DNA of 64,000 bases from assembly GCA_018825965.1 (NCBI GenBank), contig JAHKAA010000020.1, positions 84,691-148,690 of the forward strand, written 5' to 3'. This stretch comes from Gammaproteobacteria bacterium (GTDB lineage Bacteria > Pseudomonadota > Gammaproteobacteria > Enterobacterales > Alteromonadaceae). The translations under genes and the position numbers were made by a program. The notes under the pieces are model-generated. The model was not told the DNA's origin. It ran no database searches and was given only the letters and a program-made list of their open reading frames with translations. Below are positions 63,806-64,000 of the stretch, in pieces. Every line of letters begins with the position of its first letter. The stretch's first letter is position 1.

Positions 63806-64000
63806 CCTCAAGATGCGAGTTTCAGAGCCGCTGGGCGCTTGCAATGCAAGGCGGCCTGGCGAAGCAATGTCGGCTACCTTGTGAGACAGGCTAACACCGC
63901 AGTGCAATCGCCCAGCGACTCCCTTCGGGCGGGGCTAAAAGCGCTTTATGCCGCGTTAACTGTTGTCGCTTTAGAACCACTAGAGCTTCCAACAGCTGCC
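63793..64000. mobile_element. Insertion or repeat element running off the right edge
   Basis: From about TATACCCAAGTGACCTCAAG onward the sequence no longer encodes the DUF1801 protein. It is G+C-richer, has no long frame in the sense direction, and contains small palindromes (CCCTTCGGG near 63923). Its start inside a gene marks it as inserted. It resembles dispersed IS-end or MITE-type repeats of marine gammaproteobacteria, but I cannot name it. Confidence 0.5.

Noticed and set aside
63707..63907. 66-codon minus-strand frame across the DUF1801 break
   Set aside because: It spans two unrelated sequences (gene fragment and insert), so it is not an original gene.

Overview
The window is chromosomal DNA of a gammaproteobacterium. 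Gene order and protein character point to the Alteromonadales/Chromatiales fringe, most like Rheinheimera; this taxonomic call is inference from the translated proteins and was not checked by a search. Two blocks of conserved housekeeping genes are followed by about 35 kb of accessory genes. No rRNA, tRNA, CRISPR array or complete insertion sequence was recognised.

Region 1 (1-4803): a six-gene Mrp/Mnh Na+/H+ antiporter operon (A-B fusion, C, D, E, F, G), cut by the left edge. Region 2 (4824-11563, minus strand): the classical kdsD-kdsC-lptC-lptA-lptB-rpoN-hpf-ptsN-rapZ-npr cluster, which joins lipopolysaccharide precursor synthesis and export to sigma-54 and the nitrogen PTS. Region 3 (11949-16487): mlaFEDCB-ibaG-murA, for phospholipid retrograde transport and peptidoglycan synthesis. 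Region 4 (16557-25558 and on): degS and degQ envelope proteases, zapG, zapE, rplM-rpsI, petABC (cytochrome bc1), sspAB, then ilvY/ilvC.

Region 5 (28650-43821) is mixed: a Tat-exported tyrosinase with a small lipoprotein, mgsA, a DUF898 membrane protein with an M48 peptidase, an MDR oxidoreductase with a divergent LysR gene, a DedA protein, a TonB-dependent siderophore-type receptor preceded by a good Zur-box match and overlapping a membrane acyltransferase-like gene, and an S9 peptidase overlapping a second ZapE-like ATPase.

Region 6 (43928-48402) holds two compact regulatory modules. The first is a MarR gene with three copies of a 14-bp palindrome, controlling an ArsN1-like acetyltransferase, a flavoprotein with a seven-cysteine tail and a 39-residue peptide; it looks like a metalloid or thiol-toxin detoxification unit. 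The second is a BlaI-type repressor with two matching operators and an M56 peptidase that carries a TonB-like C-terminus.

Region 7 (48519-60853) is an ECF sigma/FecR/TonB-receptor signalling set. A very similar second receptor lies downstream, followed by a PHP-type phosphoesterase. Between the two receptors are a lipoprotein, DUF3297 and FKBP genes, REP-like hairpins, and an A+T-rich orphan TIR-domain gene that is a candidate defence effector. Region 8 (60877-63522, minus strand) is a run of small genes (two VOC proteins, DinB-like, membrane proteins), one with a frameshift. At the right edge a DUF1801 gene is broken by what looks like a mobile repeat that runs off the window.
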